Shown one piece after another: positions 7,183 to 13,472 of a stretch of 14,389 nucleotides of DNA. The notes below the pieces were generated by a model. That model saw nothing but the letters and a program-made list of their open reading frames with translations. It made no database searches and had not been told where the DNA came from. Each line of letters begins with the position of its first letter. Position 1 is the first letter of the stretch. The DNA comes from Nitrososphaerales archaeon TH5895 (GTDB taxonomy: Archaea > Thermoproteota > Nitrososphaeria > Nitrososphaerales > Nitrososphaeraceae): positions 1 to 14,389 of the forward strand of contig JAATVS010000141.1 of NCBI GenBank assembly GCA_014523695.1, read 5' to 3'. Made by a program: the position numbers and the translations under genes.

Positions 7183-7476
7183 ATGAATGAAGATGCAACG
7201 ACTGAGACTAAATTCCTGGTACCCGTGAAGCAAGTTGAAAATTCGGTCAAGCTAACAAATGAGGCGAAGGATGAACTGAAGAGCATAGGAATGATGGATG
7301 ATAAAGGAAAGTTGAAATTAAAAGGTGTTAGTCCACGTATGTTGAGGCGTATGAAGCTTGAAGCAGTAGACTGTCCTGTCCTTCAATCTGAGATTGGATT
7401 TGTCCAATGTTATGTGTGCAGGAACTTTCACAGCAGAGTATCCGGACAGGTATATTGTAAAGGAGACCCATTATAG
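7183..7476 (+). CDS. Small four-cysteine protein, 97 aa, unknown function
   Basis: The N-terminal 60 residues are polar and lysine-rich, with LTNEAKDELKSIGMMD and a helical RMLRRMKLEAV. The C-terminal third has Cys64, Cys76, Cys79 and Cys92 (C-x11-C-x2-C-x12-C) with His83 nearby. This suggests a metal site, either zinc or an iron-sulfur cluster. I do not recognise the family. It is transcribed from its own leaderless promoter and lies 43 nt before proS, so the two could share regulation, although proS also has its own TATA box. A lineage-specific nucleic-acid-binding or redox protein is possible. Nothing in the sequence separates these. Confidence 0.8.
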   Translation: MNEDATTETKFLVPVKQVENSVKLTNEAKDELKSIGMMDDKGKLKLKGVSPRMLRRMKLEAVDCPVLQSEIGFVQCYVCRNFHSRVSGQVYCKGDPL

Positions 7477-7488
7477 GTCACCAAAACT

Positions 7489-7496
7489 TCATAAAT
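7489..7496 (+). promoter_or_regulatory. TATA box of proS
   Basis: TCATAAAT is centred about 27 nt before the TTG at 7520. It supports that TTG as a leaderless start. Confidence 0.5.
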
Positions 7497-7519
7497 CGAT
7501 TCTGATCTGCCTTTCATAG

Positions 7520-8980
7520 TTGAAACTCCAAAAAGAATACGCAATTACGGCAAAGAAAGGCGAAAATTTAAGTGATTGGTATAGCCAGGTTTTATTAAAA
7601 ACAGATCTTATCGACTACGGTCCTTCAAAGGGATTTATAGTGTTAAAGCCTTATGGATATTCAATTTGGGAAGCGATCAAACAAATTATCGACACTCGTC
7701 TTAAGGATTCTGGACATCAAAATGCATATCTTCCAACTGTTATCCCAGAAGCATTGCTAAGAAAAGAGGAAGAACATTTCTCCGGGTTCAATTCAGAGGT
7801 ATTTTGGATAACCAAAGCCGGAGACAACTCACTACAAGAAAAACTTGCCTTGCGTCCAACTTCAGAAGCCATCGCTTATTCTTTATTTTCTAACTGGGTT
7901 GGCAGCTATAAGGACCTCCCTCTGAAGCTTAATTTTTGGAACTCGGCAATGAGGGCTGAAATAAAGTCCACAAAGCCGTTTATTCGGAATTCTGAATTTC
8001 TTTGGCAGGAGGGTCATACGGTACACACGAACAACGAGGAGGCTGAAGAGGAGGTGAGGTTCATCCTCGATCTATATGAGAAGATCTTGGCAGATTATTT
8101 GGGTATCCCTGTTTTAAAGGGGTTCAAGTCGAGGAAGGAAAAATTTGTGGGGGCGGTCGCGACTACTACGCTTGAAGGCATTATGCCAGATGGAAAGGCA
8201 ATACAATTGGCTACTTCTCATAATCTTGGACAAAATTTTTCGGTTCCCTTCGATATAAAATTTCTTGGCAGTGACAATCTCGAACATTTCGCCTGGCAAA
8301 CGTCATGGGGAGTATCTTGGCGATTGATTGGGGCTTCAATTATGATACATGGGGATGACCGCGGGTTGGTCTTGCCTCCAAAGATCGCTCCGATCCAAGT
8401 GGTCTTGGTTCCCATCTATAAGAAGGGCGAGACAGATCAGAATGTCATACCTTGGTCGGTGGAACTCGCGTCGGAATTGCGGAGGGAAGGGATAAGAGTG
8501 CATTTAGATATTAGGGATGAGTTCACAGCTGGATGGAAATATAACGATTGGGAGAAAAAAGGTGTTCCTTTGAGAATTAGTATTGGTCCCAGGGAGATAT
8601 TAAAGGGAGAGCTCGAGGTCGTTAGAAGGGATACATTGCAGAAGGAAACAATTCTGCAAAACAGTTTGGTGGGAAGAGTGACAGAATTATTGGATCTTGT
8701 TCATAATAATCTTCTCAACAAGGCTGATCAGGCCCTTCGAAGGAGGATCACACATGCAAGTAATTATGGTCAACTTAAGGAAATGATTCAAGATCAAGTG
8801 GGTTTTGTTTCTGCAGGATGGTGTGGTGAGGAAGACTGCGAGATTTCAATTAAGGAAGAAACGGGAGCAGACATAAGGCTAATACCTTTTGAAAGAAATA
8901 ATAAATCGGATTCGCCAACAAGATGTGTTTATTGCGGTAAAAACACAGAAAGCATTCCAGTGTTCGCTAGGGCTTACTAA
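7520..8980 (+). CDS. proS: Prolyl-tRNA synthetase, archaeal/eukaryal type
   Basis: The protein has 486 residues of a class II synthetase. LRPTSE at 111-116 is the TxE proline/ATP loop. Motif 2 spans about 144-169 (MRAEIKSTKPFIRNSEFLW). Motif 3 lies at about 262-290 with HGDDRGLVLPPK. The anticodon-binding domain is about 291-395. The C-terminal zinc domain has Cys435, Cys440, Cys469 and Cys472, and the protein ends F-A-R-A-Y, as is usual for this type. It charges tRNA-Pro in the cytosol. There is no bacterial-type editing insertion between motifs 2 and 3. The start is TTG at 7520, because TAG lies immediately upstream in frame and the TATA spacing agrees. Confidence 0.97.
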   Translation: MKLQKEYAITAKKGENLSDWYSQVLLKTDLIDYGPSKGFIVLKPYGYSIWEAIKQIIDTRLKDSGHQNAYLPTVIPEALLRKEEEHFSGFNSEVFWITKAGDNSLQEKLALRPTSEAIAYSLFSNWVGSYKDLPLKLNFWNSAMRAEIKSTKPFIRNSEFLWQEGHTVHTNNEEAEEEVRFILDLYEKILADYLGIPVLKGFKSRKEKFVGAVATTTLEGIMPDGKAIQLATSHNLGQNFSVPFDIKFLGSDNLEHFAWQTSWGVSWRLIGASIMIHGDDRGLVLPPKIAPIQVVLVPIYKKGETDQNVIPWSVELASELRREGIRVHLDIRDEFTAGWKYNDWEKKGVPLRISIGPREILKGELEVVRRDTLQKETILQNSLVGRVTELLDLVHNNLLNKADQALRRRITHASNYGQLKEMIQDQVGFVSAGWCGEEDCEISIKEETGADIRLIPFERNNKSDSPTRCVYCGKNTESIPVFARAY

Positions 8981-9060
8981 ATGCGATACTTATCCATGTA
9001 GGCCCTTTCTGTATGCCTCTAAAATATGGTATTGCAATCTATTTCAGAGGCCAACTACTA

Positions 9061-9068
9061 GATATATA
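9061..9068 (+). promoter_or_regulatory. TATA box of the VTT membrane protein gene
   Basis: GATATATA is centred about 27 nt before the TTG at 9092 and about 21 nt before the TTG at 9086. The usual spacing favours 9092. Confidence 0.4.
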
Positions 9069-9085
9069 GGTCGTTAACAGCTTTA

Positions 9086-9754
9086 TTGCGATTGACGACA
9101 CTAGATTGGCTATTTACCCTCTTTGATAGCTTTGGATATCTAGGTGTTTTTACGGCGAGCTTTGTAGGAAGTATAATAGTATTCGTGCCTGTTCCCTATT
9201 TTCCTGTTTTGGTGGCCGCTGCACTGAGTGAGCAACTAGACCCAAATCTGATTTCTCTAGTTAGCGCGCTTGGGGTTTTGTTGGCAAAAATGATCATATT
9301 TTACGCAAGCTATTATGGCAGGAGTGTTCTGAGTGACAAGACCAAACAAAGAATGTTCCCTCTTCAAAAAGTGCTCCGCAGATATGGAGGTTTGGGGGCA
9401 TTTATTGTCGCATTAACACCAATACCAGATGATCTTGTATACATTCCTCTTGGACTAGCAAGGTACAGCCCATGGAAATTTGCCATAGCTACTTTCTCTG
9501 GTAAGTTCATACTCAACGAAATAATAGTATGGAGCTCTGTAATTCTAGGAAGGCCATTTTTTGAATCATTTATCTCTACAGATATAGATCCGTTGTTCGT
9601 GACGCTAGGGATTATTGCGAGCATAGCTATATTGGTTATCATTGTATACCTTTCTATTCGAGTCGATTGGGCGAGAGTAATTGGAAAGTGGTTCCCTTGG
9701 GCCTTAGACAATCCTGATAATGAAGATACTAATAGTCAGTCAAAATTGCCATAG
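9086..9754 (+). CDS. VTT/DedA-type integral membrane protein
   Basis: The protein has 222 residues with about five hydrophobic segments, near 16-48, 55-77, 103-125, 131-155 and 168-192. The VTT/SNARE-associated hallmark is visible as a re-entrant P-V-P-Y-F-P at 35-40 and a later TPIPDDLVYIPLGLARYSPWKF, followed by a G-K helix. The C-terminal tail is acidic and polar, probably cytosolic. DedA/VTT proteins are membrane proteins linked to lipid scrambling and membrane homeostasis, and the substrate here is unknown. Two TTG codons (9086 and 9092) can start it. The TATA box favours 9092, which shortens the protein by two residues. The gene stands alone after proS. Confidence 0.85.
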   Translation: MRLTTLDWLFTLFDSFGYLGVFTASFVGSIIVFVPVPYFPVLVAAALSEQLDPNLISLVSALGVLLAKMIIFYASYYGRSVLSDKTKQRMFPLQKVLRRYGGLGAFIVALTPIPDDLVYIPLGLARYSPWKFAIATFSGKFILNEIIVWSSVILGRPFFESFISTDIDPLFVTLGIIASIAILVIIVYLSIRVDWARVIGKWFPWALDNPDNEDTNSQSKLP

Positions 9755-10197
9755 AATATTGGTCGGGGGCACGGAGCGAACACCACCACAGTAGAGTTTG
9801 ATCTGAATTGGTGAATTGCTAGAACGAATAAAACGAACCTAAACTGACGAGTCTGTAACCCTAATTTTCATTTTAAGAGAAAAAATCTATCATACCATTA
9901 ATAGCTTCAATGCATAGAAGGTTACTACGGAGTGAATCTCCGATTTTCAATTAGCTCTTGAATTCGAACTATCACAATTCTAATAGAATCAGCTCAATAA
10001 CTTTATAACTGATGCCAGGGATTTAAGAGATATGCAATCAAAATCTCACCTCTATAGCCTATACCTAGCCGCTAAAGTTTACATTTACAAACTAATTAGA
10101 AGTAGAAAAAATAATCGAGAAAACGAAATCTCCGCCTAAATCAAATAAGATATGAACTGAACCGTAGTATTTAGGGGTAGTTTTCAGTCTTAACAAG
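9755..10197 (+). other. 443-bp AT-rich intergenic stretch, no gene recognised
   Basis: No credible ORF is present. The minus-strand ORF reaching in from 10415 is only a shadow of the phosphatase gene. A short 5-bp hairpin (CGGAG-TGAAT-CTCCG, about 9929-9943) is the only local fold noticed. No tRNA cloverleaf or box C/D pair was seen. The last 35 bp carry the promoter of the next gene. The stretch could hide an unrecognised small RNA. Confidence 0.5.
10166..10173 (+). promoter_or_regulatory. TATA box of the inositol-monophosphatase-family gene
   Basis: AGTATTTA is centred about 28 nt before the TTG at 10198, supporting that start. Confidence 0.45.
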
Positions 10198-11001
10198 TTG
10201 CAAATAATAGATATACTGAAGGCTGCTACTTGTGAGGTTTTCAAAGAAACAAGAAATCTCATTGGTAGGCCAGAAAGTGCTGTCACGTTTGGTAGGGGTG
10301 CCGGAGGTGACCTGTCCTCTAAAATAGATTTGGTAGCCGAAAATGCTGTACTCAAAACGATTGAAAAGTTTGGGTTCAGGCCGACTGTAATTGGGGAAGA
10401 GTGTGGCACAATCAAAGGCGGCGATGGCTACCTAATTATGGACGCCGTAGACGGAACGACAAATGCCACGAGAGGGATTCCCTTTTCTTGCTGCTCACTT
10501 GCATATGCAACTCATTGTAGGTTAAGCTCTGTGAGCGATGCCGTCATAGTTGATTTGAACAGCGGAGATGTATACGAATCTTCTGTAAACATGGGAGCTT
10601 CGATGAACGGCTTAAGATTGAAGATTGATGATAATAATATTCGTAGAGGAGTCAAGGATCAGAGCGAACTTGTTGTCGGAGTTAACATTTCAGGAATAAA
10701 TAGTGATGATATTGAAAGACTGTCCAGGATCATATCGAAATGTTTGCATATTAGACACTTGGGTGCAAATGCACTTGAGTTGTGTTTTTTTGCCCGAGGC
10801 CTAATTGATTTGTACATTGATCTTCGCGGCAAGATTAGAGTCACAGACTTAGCAGCTGGGTATTTAATCGCAAAGGAGGCTGGAGGGTTTTTATTTAATC
10901 CTCAAGGTGAATATCTGGACTCGGATTTGTCACTCCACAATAGGATCTCTTTTATTGCCGCAAAGAACAGAGAATTTTTGGAACTTTTACAATCAAAATA
11001 G
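10198..11001 (+). CDS. Inositol monophosphatase / fructose-1,6-bisphosphatase family enzyme
   Basis: The protein has 267 residues, the family length. The lithium-sensitive metal-dependent phosphatase signature is present. GEE at 66-68 is the first acidic pair. MDAVDGTTNATRG at 81-93 supplies Asp82 and Asp85, and VTDLAAGYLIAKEAGG at 215-230 supplies Asp217. GGDLSSKIDLVAE at 37-49 is the usual early motif. The enzyme hydrolyses a sugar or inositol phosphate with magnesium. In archaea these proteins may act on myo-inositol-1-phosphate, fructose-1,6-bisphosphate or both, and the sequence does not decide. The start is TTG at 10198 from promoter spacing. Its stop lies 13 nt from the 3' end of the convergent tRNA-Asp gene. 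Confidence 0.92.
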   Translation: MQIIDILKAATCEVFKETRNLIGRPESAVTFGRGAGGDLSSKIDLVAENAVLKTIEKFGFRPTVIGEECGTIKGGDGYLIMDAVDGTTNATRGIPFSCCSLAYATHCRLSSVSDAVIVDLNSGDVYESSVNMGASMNGLRLKIDDNNIRRGVKDQSELVVGVNISGINSDDIERLSRIISKCLHIRHLGANALELCFFARGLIDLYIDLRGKIRVTDLAAGYLIAKEAGGFLFNPQGEYLDSDLSLHNRISFIAAKNREFLELLQSK

Positions 11002-11014
11002 AGCAGTTGCAAAG

Positions 11015-11117
11015 CGCCCGGGCCGGGATTCGAACCCGGGTCGAAGGAGTGACAGTCCCCCATACTAGACCGGACTTTACAGAGCTTATGAACGGAGCTC
11101 TTCTATACTACCCGGGC
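11015..11117 (-). tRNA. tRNA-Asp (anticodon GTC), with D-loop intron
   Basis: On the minus strand the acceptor stem GCCCGGG pairs with CCCGGGC, and the T-arm is CCGGG-TTCGAAT-CCCGG. The anticodon stem GGGGA/TCCTT frames the loop CTGTCAC with anticodon GTC (plus strand 11051-11053). The discriminator is G73, as expected for Asp, and CCA is not encoded. The D-stem GTAT/GTAT encloses a loop that reads AG, then about 28 extra nt, then TCCGGTCTA. Without the insertion the gene is 75 nt and normal. A TATA box about 25 nt before the first base gives transcription start near position 1 of the tRNA. Confidence 0.93.
11075..11102 (-). other. Putative non-canonical intron in the D-loop of tRNA-Asp
   Basis: The 28-nt insertion contains AGAGCT...AGCTCT, a 6-bp stem with a 9-nt loop. 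Relaxed bulge-helix-bulge pairings can be drawn. One (bulges AGA and AGT, helix of three pairs plus a mismatch) removes exactly 28 nt and leaves an 11-nt D-loop. Another (bulges GAA and AAG, helix TATA/TGTA) removes 26 nt. The exact splice sites are therefore uncertain by about two bases. D-loop introns are known in some archaea. Confidence 0.75.
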
Positions 11118-11138
11118 GCGCAAACTCAAGCAGTGAAT

Positions 11139-11146
11139 CTTAAATA
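11139..11146 (-). promoter_or_regulatory. TATA box of tRNA-Asp
   Basis: TATTTAAG on the minus strand is centred about 25 nt before the first tRNA base. Confidence 0.55.
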
Positions 11147-11259
11147 CTAATTAAAAATGTTTTGCTTCTTAATTTTTAGAATGAGAAAAATTGAATTCTG
11201 ATCCAGATCTAGATGATAGTACAATGATTCGTGCCCCATCCTCTTGTTAGTATATGATT

Positions 11260-11267
11260 AAATTATA
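11260..11267 (+). promoter_or_regulatory. TATA box of tRNA-Lys
   Basis: AAATTATA is centred about 29 nt before the first tRNA base at 11293. Confidence 0.5.
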
Positions 11268-11330
11268 GCCATGCAAAGCCTAACTGTAAGGTGGGCCCGT
11301 AGCTCAGCCAGGTAGAGTACCGGACTTTTA

Positions 11331-11343
11331 ACATATGAAAGAA
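11331..11343 (+). other. Canonical 37/38 intron of tRNA-Lys
   Basis: ACATATGAAAGAA interrupts the anticodon loop after position 37. A textbook bulge-helix-bulge forms: outer helix CCGGA/TCCGG, central 4-bp helix CTTT/AAAG, and 3-nt bulges TAA and AAA. The inner part is only CATATG, so this is a near-minimal intron. Confidence 0.88.
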
Positions 11344-11353
11344 ATCCGGCTGT

Positions 11354-11379
11354 CTCGGGTTCGAATCCCGACGGGCCCG
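11354..11379 (+). other. Putative left attachment site (attL) in the 3' half of tRNA-Lys
   Basis: Archaeal tyrosine integrases commonly recombine within the T-arm and acceptor 3' part of a tRNA gene and leave it intact. The integrase gene directly follows in the same direction. No second copy of this segment occurs elsewhere in the window, so the matching attR must lie beyond 14389 if the interpretation holds. Confidence 0.4.
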
Positions 11380-11393
11380 CGTACCTATCGGGT

Positions 11394-11400
11394 TCATATA
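11394..11400 (+). promoter_or_regulatory. TATA box of the integrase gene
   Basis: TCATATA lies 15 nt beyond the tRNA end and about 45 nt before the integrase ATG. Transcription would start near 11423, giving a leader of about 19 nt that contains GGAAAGG next to the start codon. The integrase thus has its own promoter outside the tRNA. Confidence 0.4.
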
Positions 11401-11441
11401 CATCTTCACGTTACCCATACTGGAGAAGTATAAGGAAAGGA

Positions 11442-12908
11442 ATGTCGTCTAGCCTTCCTTCAGAAATTAAGAGGCTGAAGGAGTCCAAATTCTGCAATTC
11501 AAGGAATAAGGAGCTAGTTGGCAAGTTCATCGATTACATGCATACGACCGATAATTCTGAAAAATACAAAAGGAACAACCTTATGACTGTCAGGCTCTAC
11601 GCGGAATATTTAGGGGAAAAACAGCCGACACTTGCTCTTGATTCAATCAGTAGCAAAGAAGAGATTATTTCATTTCTTGATACGCGGATAAAGGATGAGA
11701 AGATCGATCCGGATAAAAGGTGGATTAGGACTTGGAACGATTATCTTCACCGGATAAAGCATTTCATGCGGTGGCTTCATAACGACTCTTCAATAGCGTC
11801 ATCTGATTGGCAGACCCCATCTTTTGTGCAGATAAAGAAGAAAAAATCAAAGCGCATCAGTCCATACATTGAATCACAGTTATGGGAAATTGAAGACCTG
11901 AAATTAATAATCAAGTATGAGCCCAGTAAGAGGAACAAAGCAGCATTAGCTTTATTATGGGATTTTAATGCGCGACCTCATGAAGTTACTCTTCTCAGAA
12001 TAGGACACATCAGGCTACGTAAAGACTACGGGGAAGCTGAGATTCCTCACGATTCCAAAACAGGGAGCGGTCCGGCAATGTTAACCCTTTCTCTGACTTA
12101 TGTTCGAGACTGGATAAACGAACATCCATTTAAAAATGAACCAATAGCCAGATTAATCTGCAGCAAGACAGGAGGGGCTATTACTTCGGAAGCTTTGTGG
12201 AGGGTTACGGAGCAGCTAAGAAAGAGAATAATCGCAATTATCGAAAGTGATTCTTTGACTGACGAATCAGAAAGAGAGAAACTACGGCTATTAATTACTA
12301 CAAAGAAATGGAATCCGTATTGTTTTAGGCACTCCTCTATAACATGGGATGCAGAAAGATACAATGAATTTTCTCTGAGGAAAAAAGTTCGCTGGTCAAT
12401 GAACTCTGTTCAACCTGCTAGATACATTAAGAATAGGTGGGGCAATGACTTGAAGAAAAAGATACTTCTTGAGAATGGAATCATAACAGAGGAAGAGTCA
12501 AGGCCCGTGGCCGTTAACGCAGAATGCGCTCGATGCAAATTCGTTAATTCGTCGGAAAACAAATACTGTTCAGCTTGTGCATATCCATTAAGCGTTACCG
12601 CATATGAGGAGTTGAAGGAAGAAGAGACAAAAGAGATAGACGCACTCAAGATAGAGGTAGCTAAACTCTCAGAAAGTGTAGCAGTTCAAGAGAAGCACTT
12701 TAGACGCTTTCTCGATGTAAATTTGCAAGATCTTATGCGCATATTAGTATCTGGAAACGCGAAGAATATACAGCGGGCTAAAAATAAATTAATAGCAAAC
12801 GTGGCTTTCCGAACGGCTAAAGAACGTCTATATGATAAGAACGGAGATTTGAAGTTCATACAGGAAGAGGCAATGCCAGACGCAAATGAAGGAATAAGGA
12901 GCGAGTGA
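11442..12908 (+). CDS. Tyrosine recombinase/integrase with C-terminal zinc ribbon
   Basis: The protein has 488 residues. Residues about 20-125 form a helical core-binding domain, and the catalytic domain spans about 150-335. The presumed catalytic set is Arg178 (NARPHEVTLLR), Lys206 (HDSKTGSG), Tyr293-x-x-Arg296-His297 (PYCFRHSS) and nucleophile Tyr328 (ARYIKNRWG). The first histidine of the common H-x-x-R box is Tyr here. A basic linker KKKKSKR lies at 132-138. After the catalytic domain comes a four-cysteine zinc ribbon, Cys362-x2-Cys365 and Cys376-x2-Cys379, then a charged helix with heptad-like spacing (about 385-425). The enzyme would insert and excise the element at tRNA-Lys. The zinc ribbon and coiled coil may serve DNA recognition or multimerisation (inference). 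The gene appears complete. Confidence 0.93.
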   Translation: MSSSLPSEIKRLKESKFCNSRNKELVGKFIDYMHTTDNSEKYKRNNLMTVRLYAEYLGEKQPTLALDSISSKEEIISFLDTRIKDEKIDPDKRWIRTWNDYLHRIKHFMRWLHNDSSIASSDWQTPSFVQIKKKKSKRISPYIESQLWEIEDLKLIIKYEPSKRNKAALALLWDFNARPHEVTLLRIGHIRLRKDYGEAEIPHDSKTGSGPAMLTLSLTYVRDWINEHPFKNEPIARLICSKTGGAITSEALWRVTEQLRKRIIAIIESDSLTDESEREKLRLLITTKKWNPYCFRHSSITWDAERYNEFSLRKKVRWSMNSVQPARYIKNRWGNDLKKKILLENGIITEEESRPVAVNAECARCKFVNSSENKYCSACAYPLSVTAYEELKEEETKEIDALKIEVAKLSESVAVQEKHFRRFLDVNLQDLMRILVSGNAKNIQRAKNKLIANVAFRTAKERLYDKNGDLKFIQEEAMPDANEGIRSE

Positions 12909-12968
12909 CTGTGCTAATCATACAGCTAAGCGAGCAAAAATATAACGTTAAAAATGACAAATTCTATA

Positions 12969-12987
12969 TACACTATACACTAACACT
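12969..12987 (+). repeat. Short tandem repeat TACACTA x2 plus ACACTA
   Basis: Three head-to-tail copies (the third one base shorter) lie between the integrase stop and the zinc-ribbon gene, just after a TATA-like TTCTATATA. They could be a small operator or iteron-like site, or chance in AT-rich DNA. Confidence 0.35.
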
Positions 12988-13047
12988 AATTTTCGGGAAA
13001 CTAGTACTAAAATAAGACCTCTGAATTCTTGTAATAGTGATACACCT

Positions 13048-13212
13048 TTGAAACAAGGACAAAAAATCCTGAACACTGAAGGGATAATTCTTCGTTGTCC
13101 AAGAAATAATTGTAATCATCAATGGGTTAGCCATAGCGAAAGTAGGCATTATACATCATGCCCCTATTGCCGAACTAGCGTACATATGATCCGTGATCGG
13201 GTTAGCGTATAG
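13048..13212 (+). CDS. Small zinc-ribbon protein, 54 aa
   Basis: TTG at 13048 opens 54 codons ending in TAG. The product has RCPRNNCNHQW, then, about 16 residues after Cys22, the stretch YTSCPYCRTSV. The four metal ligands would be Cys17, Cys22, Cys38 and Cys41 (C-x4-C...C-x2-C). Trp26 follows the first pair, as in many zinc ribbons. Such small proteins on archaeal elements often act as DNA-binding regulators, but no target is visible. A TATA-like TAAAATAA lies about 37 nt upstream. It sits between the integrase and the overlapping gene cassette. The cysteine spacing makes a chance ORF unlikely. The exact start is less sure because there is no nearby ATG. Confidence 0.75.
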   Translation: MKQGQKILNTEGIILRCPRNNCNHQWVSHSESRHYTSCPYCRTSVHMIRDRVSV

Positions 13213-13250
13213 ACGGACGGACTGAAAAAGAGAATCGTAAGCGTAGTTTT

Positions 13251-13472
13251 GTGAGAGTAAAAATGCATAGTTTGAGCATAAACGAAAAAAGTGACGAGGG
13301 CAGGGGTCTGGTAAACCAAATCCCTCGTCACTGCGTTATAGACTCCGTAATAAATTGTGATTTCATTTCTTCTGCTGCTGCAAGTGCTTTTATCATCATC
13401 TGCATTTGCTACAATCCCGCAATCCAGCTAGTCGACGCAGGAAATAGCAACTTTCGGAGGTCTACAAAATGA
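13251..13472 (+). CDS. Small hypothetical protein with one hydrophobic segment, about 70 aa
   Basis: The frame opens with GTG at 13251 or ATG at 13263 and ends in TGA at 13470-13472, overlapping the next ATG by ATGA. The product is polar for its first half, then has SSAAASAFIIICICYNPAIQLV (about residues 40-61), which could be a single membrane segment. No Shine-Dalgarno or clear TATA box precedes either start. An 11-bp inverted repeat lies inside the early coding region. The stop-start overlap is the best support for the gene. It could instead be an untranslated leader carrying a structured RNA. No family is recognised. Confidence 0.45.
   Translation: MRVKMHSLSINEKSDEGRGLVNQIPRHCVIDSVINCDFISSAAASAFIIICICYNPAIQLVDAGNSNFRRSTK
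13290..13332 (+). repeat. 11-bp perfect inverted repeat with nested small hairpin
   Basis: AGTGACGAGGG at 13290-13300 is matched by CCCTCGTCACT at 13322-13332 without mismatch, across a 21-nt spacer. The spacer holds TGGT-AA-ACCA, a further 4-bp hairpin. The arrangement could fold in RNA as a two-level stem or serve as a dyad for a dimeric protein. It lies at the head of the overlapping gene cassette. Confidence 0.7.
13456..13461 (+). promoter_or_regulatory. Shine-Dalgarno sequence of the 13469 gene
   Basis: GGAGGT lies 7 nt before the ATG at 13469, a full match to the 3' end of 16S rRNA. It decides the start and supports translation of this small gene. Confidence 0.75.

Larger units (their letters stand above)
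11293..11379 (+). tRNA. tRNA-Lys (anticodon TTT), intron-containing
   Basis: The acceptor stem GGGCCCG pairs with CGGGCCC (11372-11378), and the discriminator is G. The D-stem is GCTC/GAGT and the T-arm is CGGG-TTCGAAT-CCCG type. The anticodon stem CCGGA/TCCGG frames CTTTTAA once the 13-nt intron is removed. The anticodon TTT is at 11327-11329. CCA is not encoded. The mature length is 74 nt. The 3' end appears to be the integration site of the element whose integrase starts 62 nt downstream. Confidence 0.95.

Noticed and set aside
10092..10415. 107-codon minus-strand ORF spanning the gap and the IMPase start
   Set aside because: It overlaps the conserved N-terminus of the IMPase-family gene and has no promoter or motif of its own.
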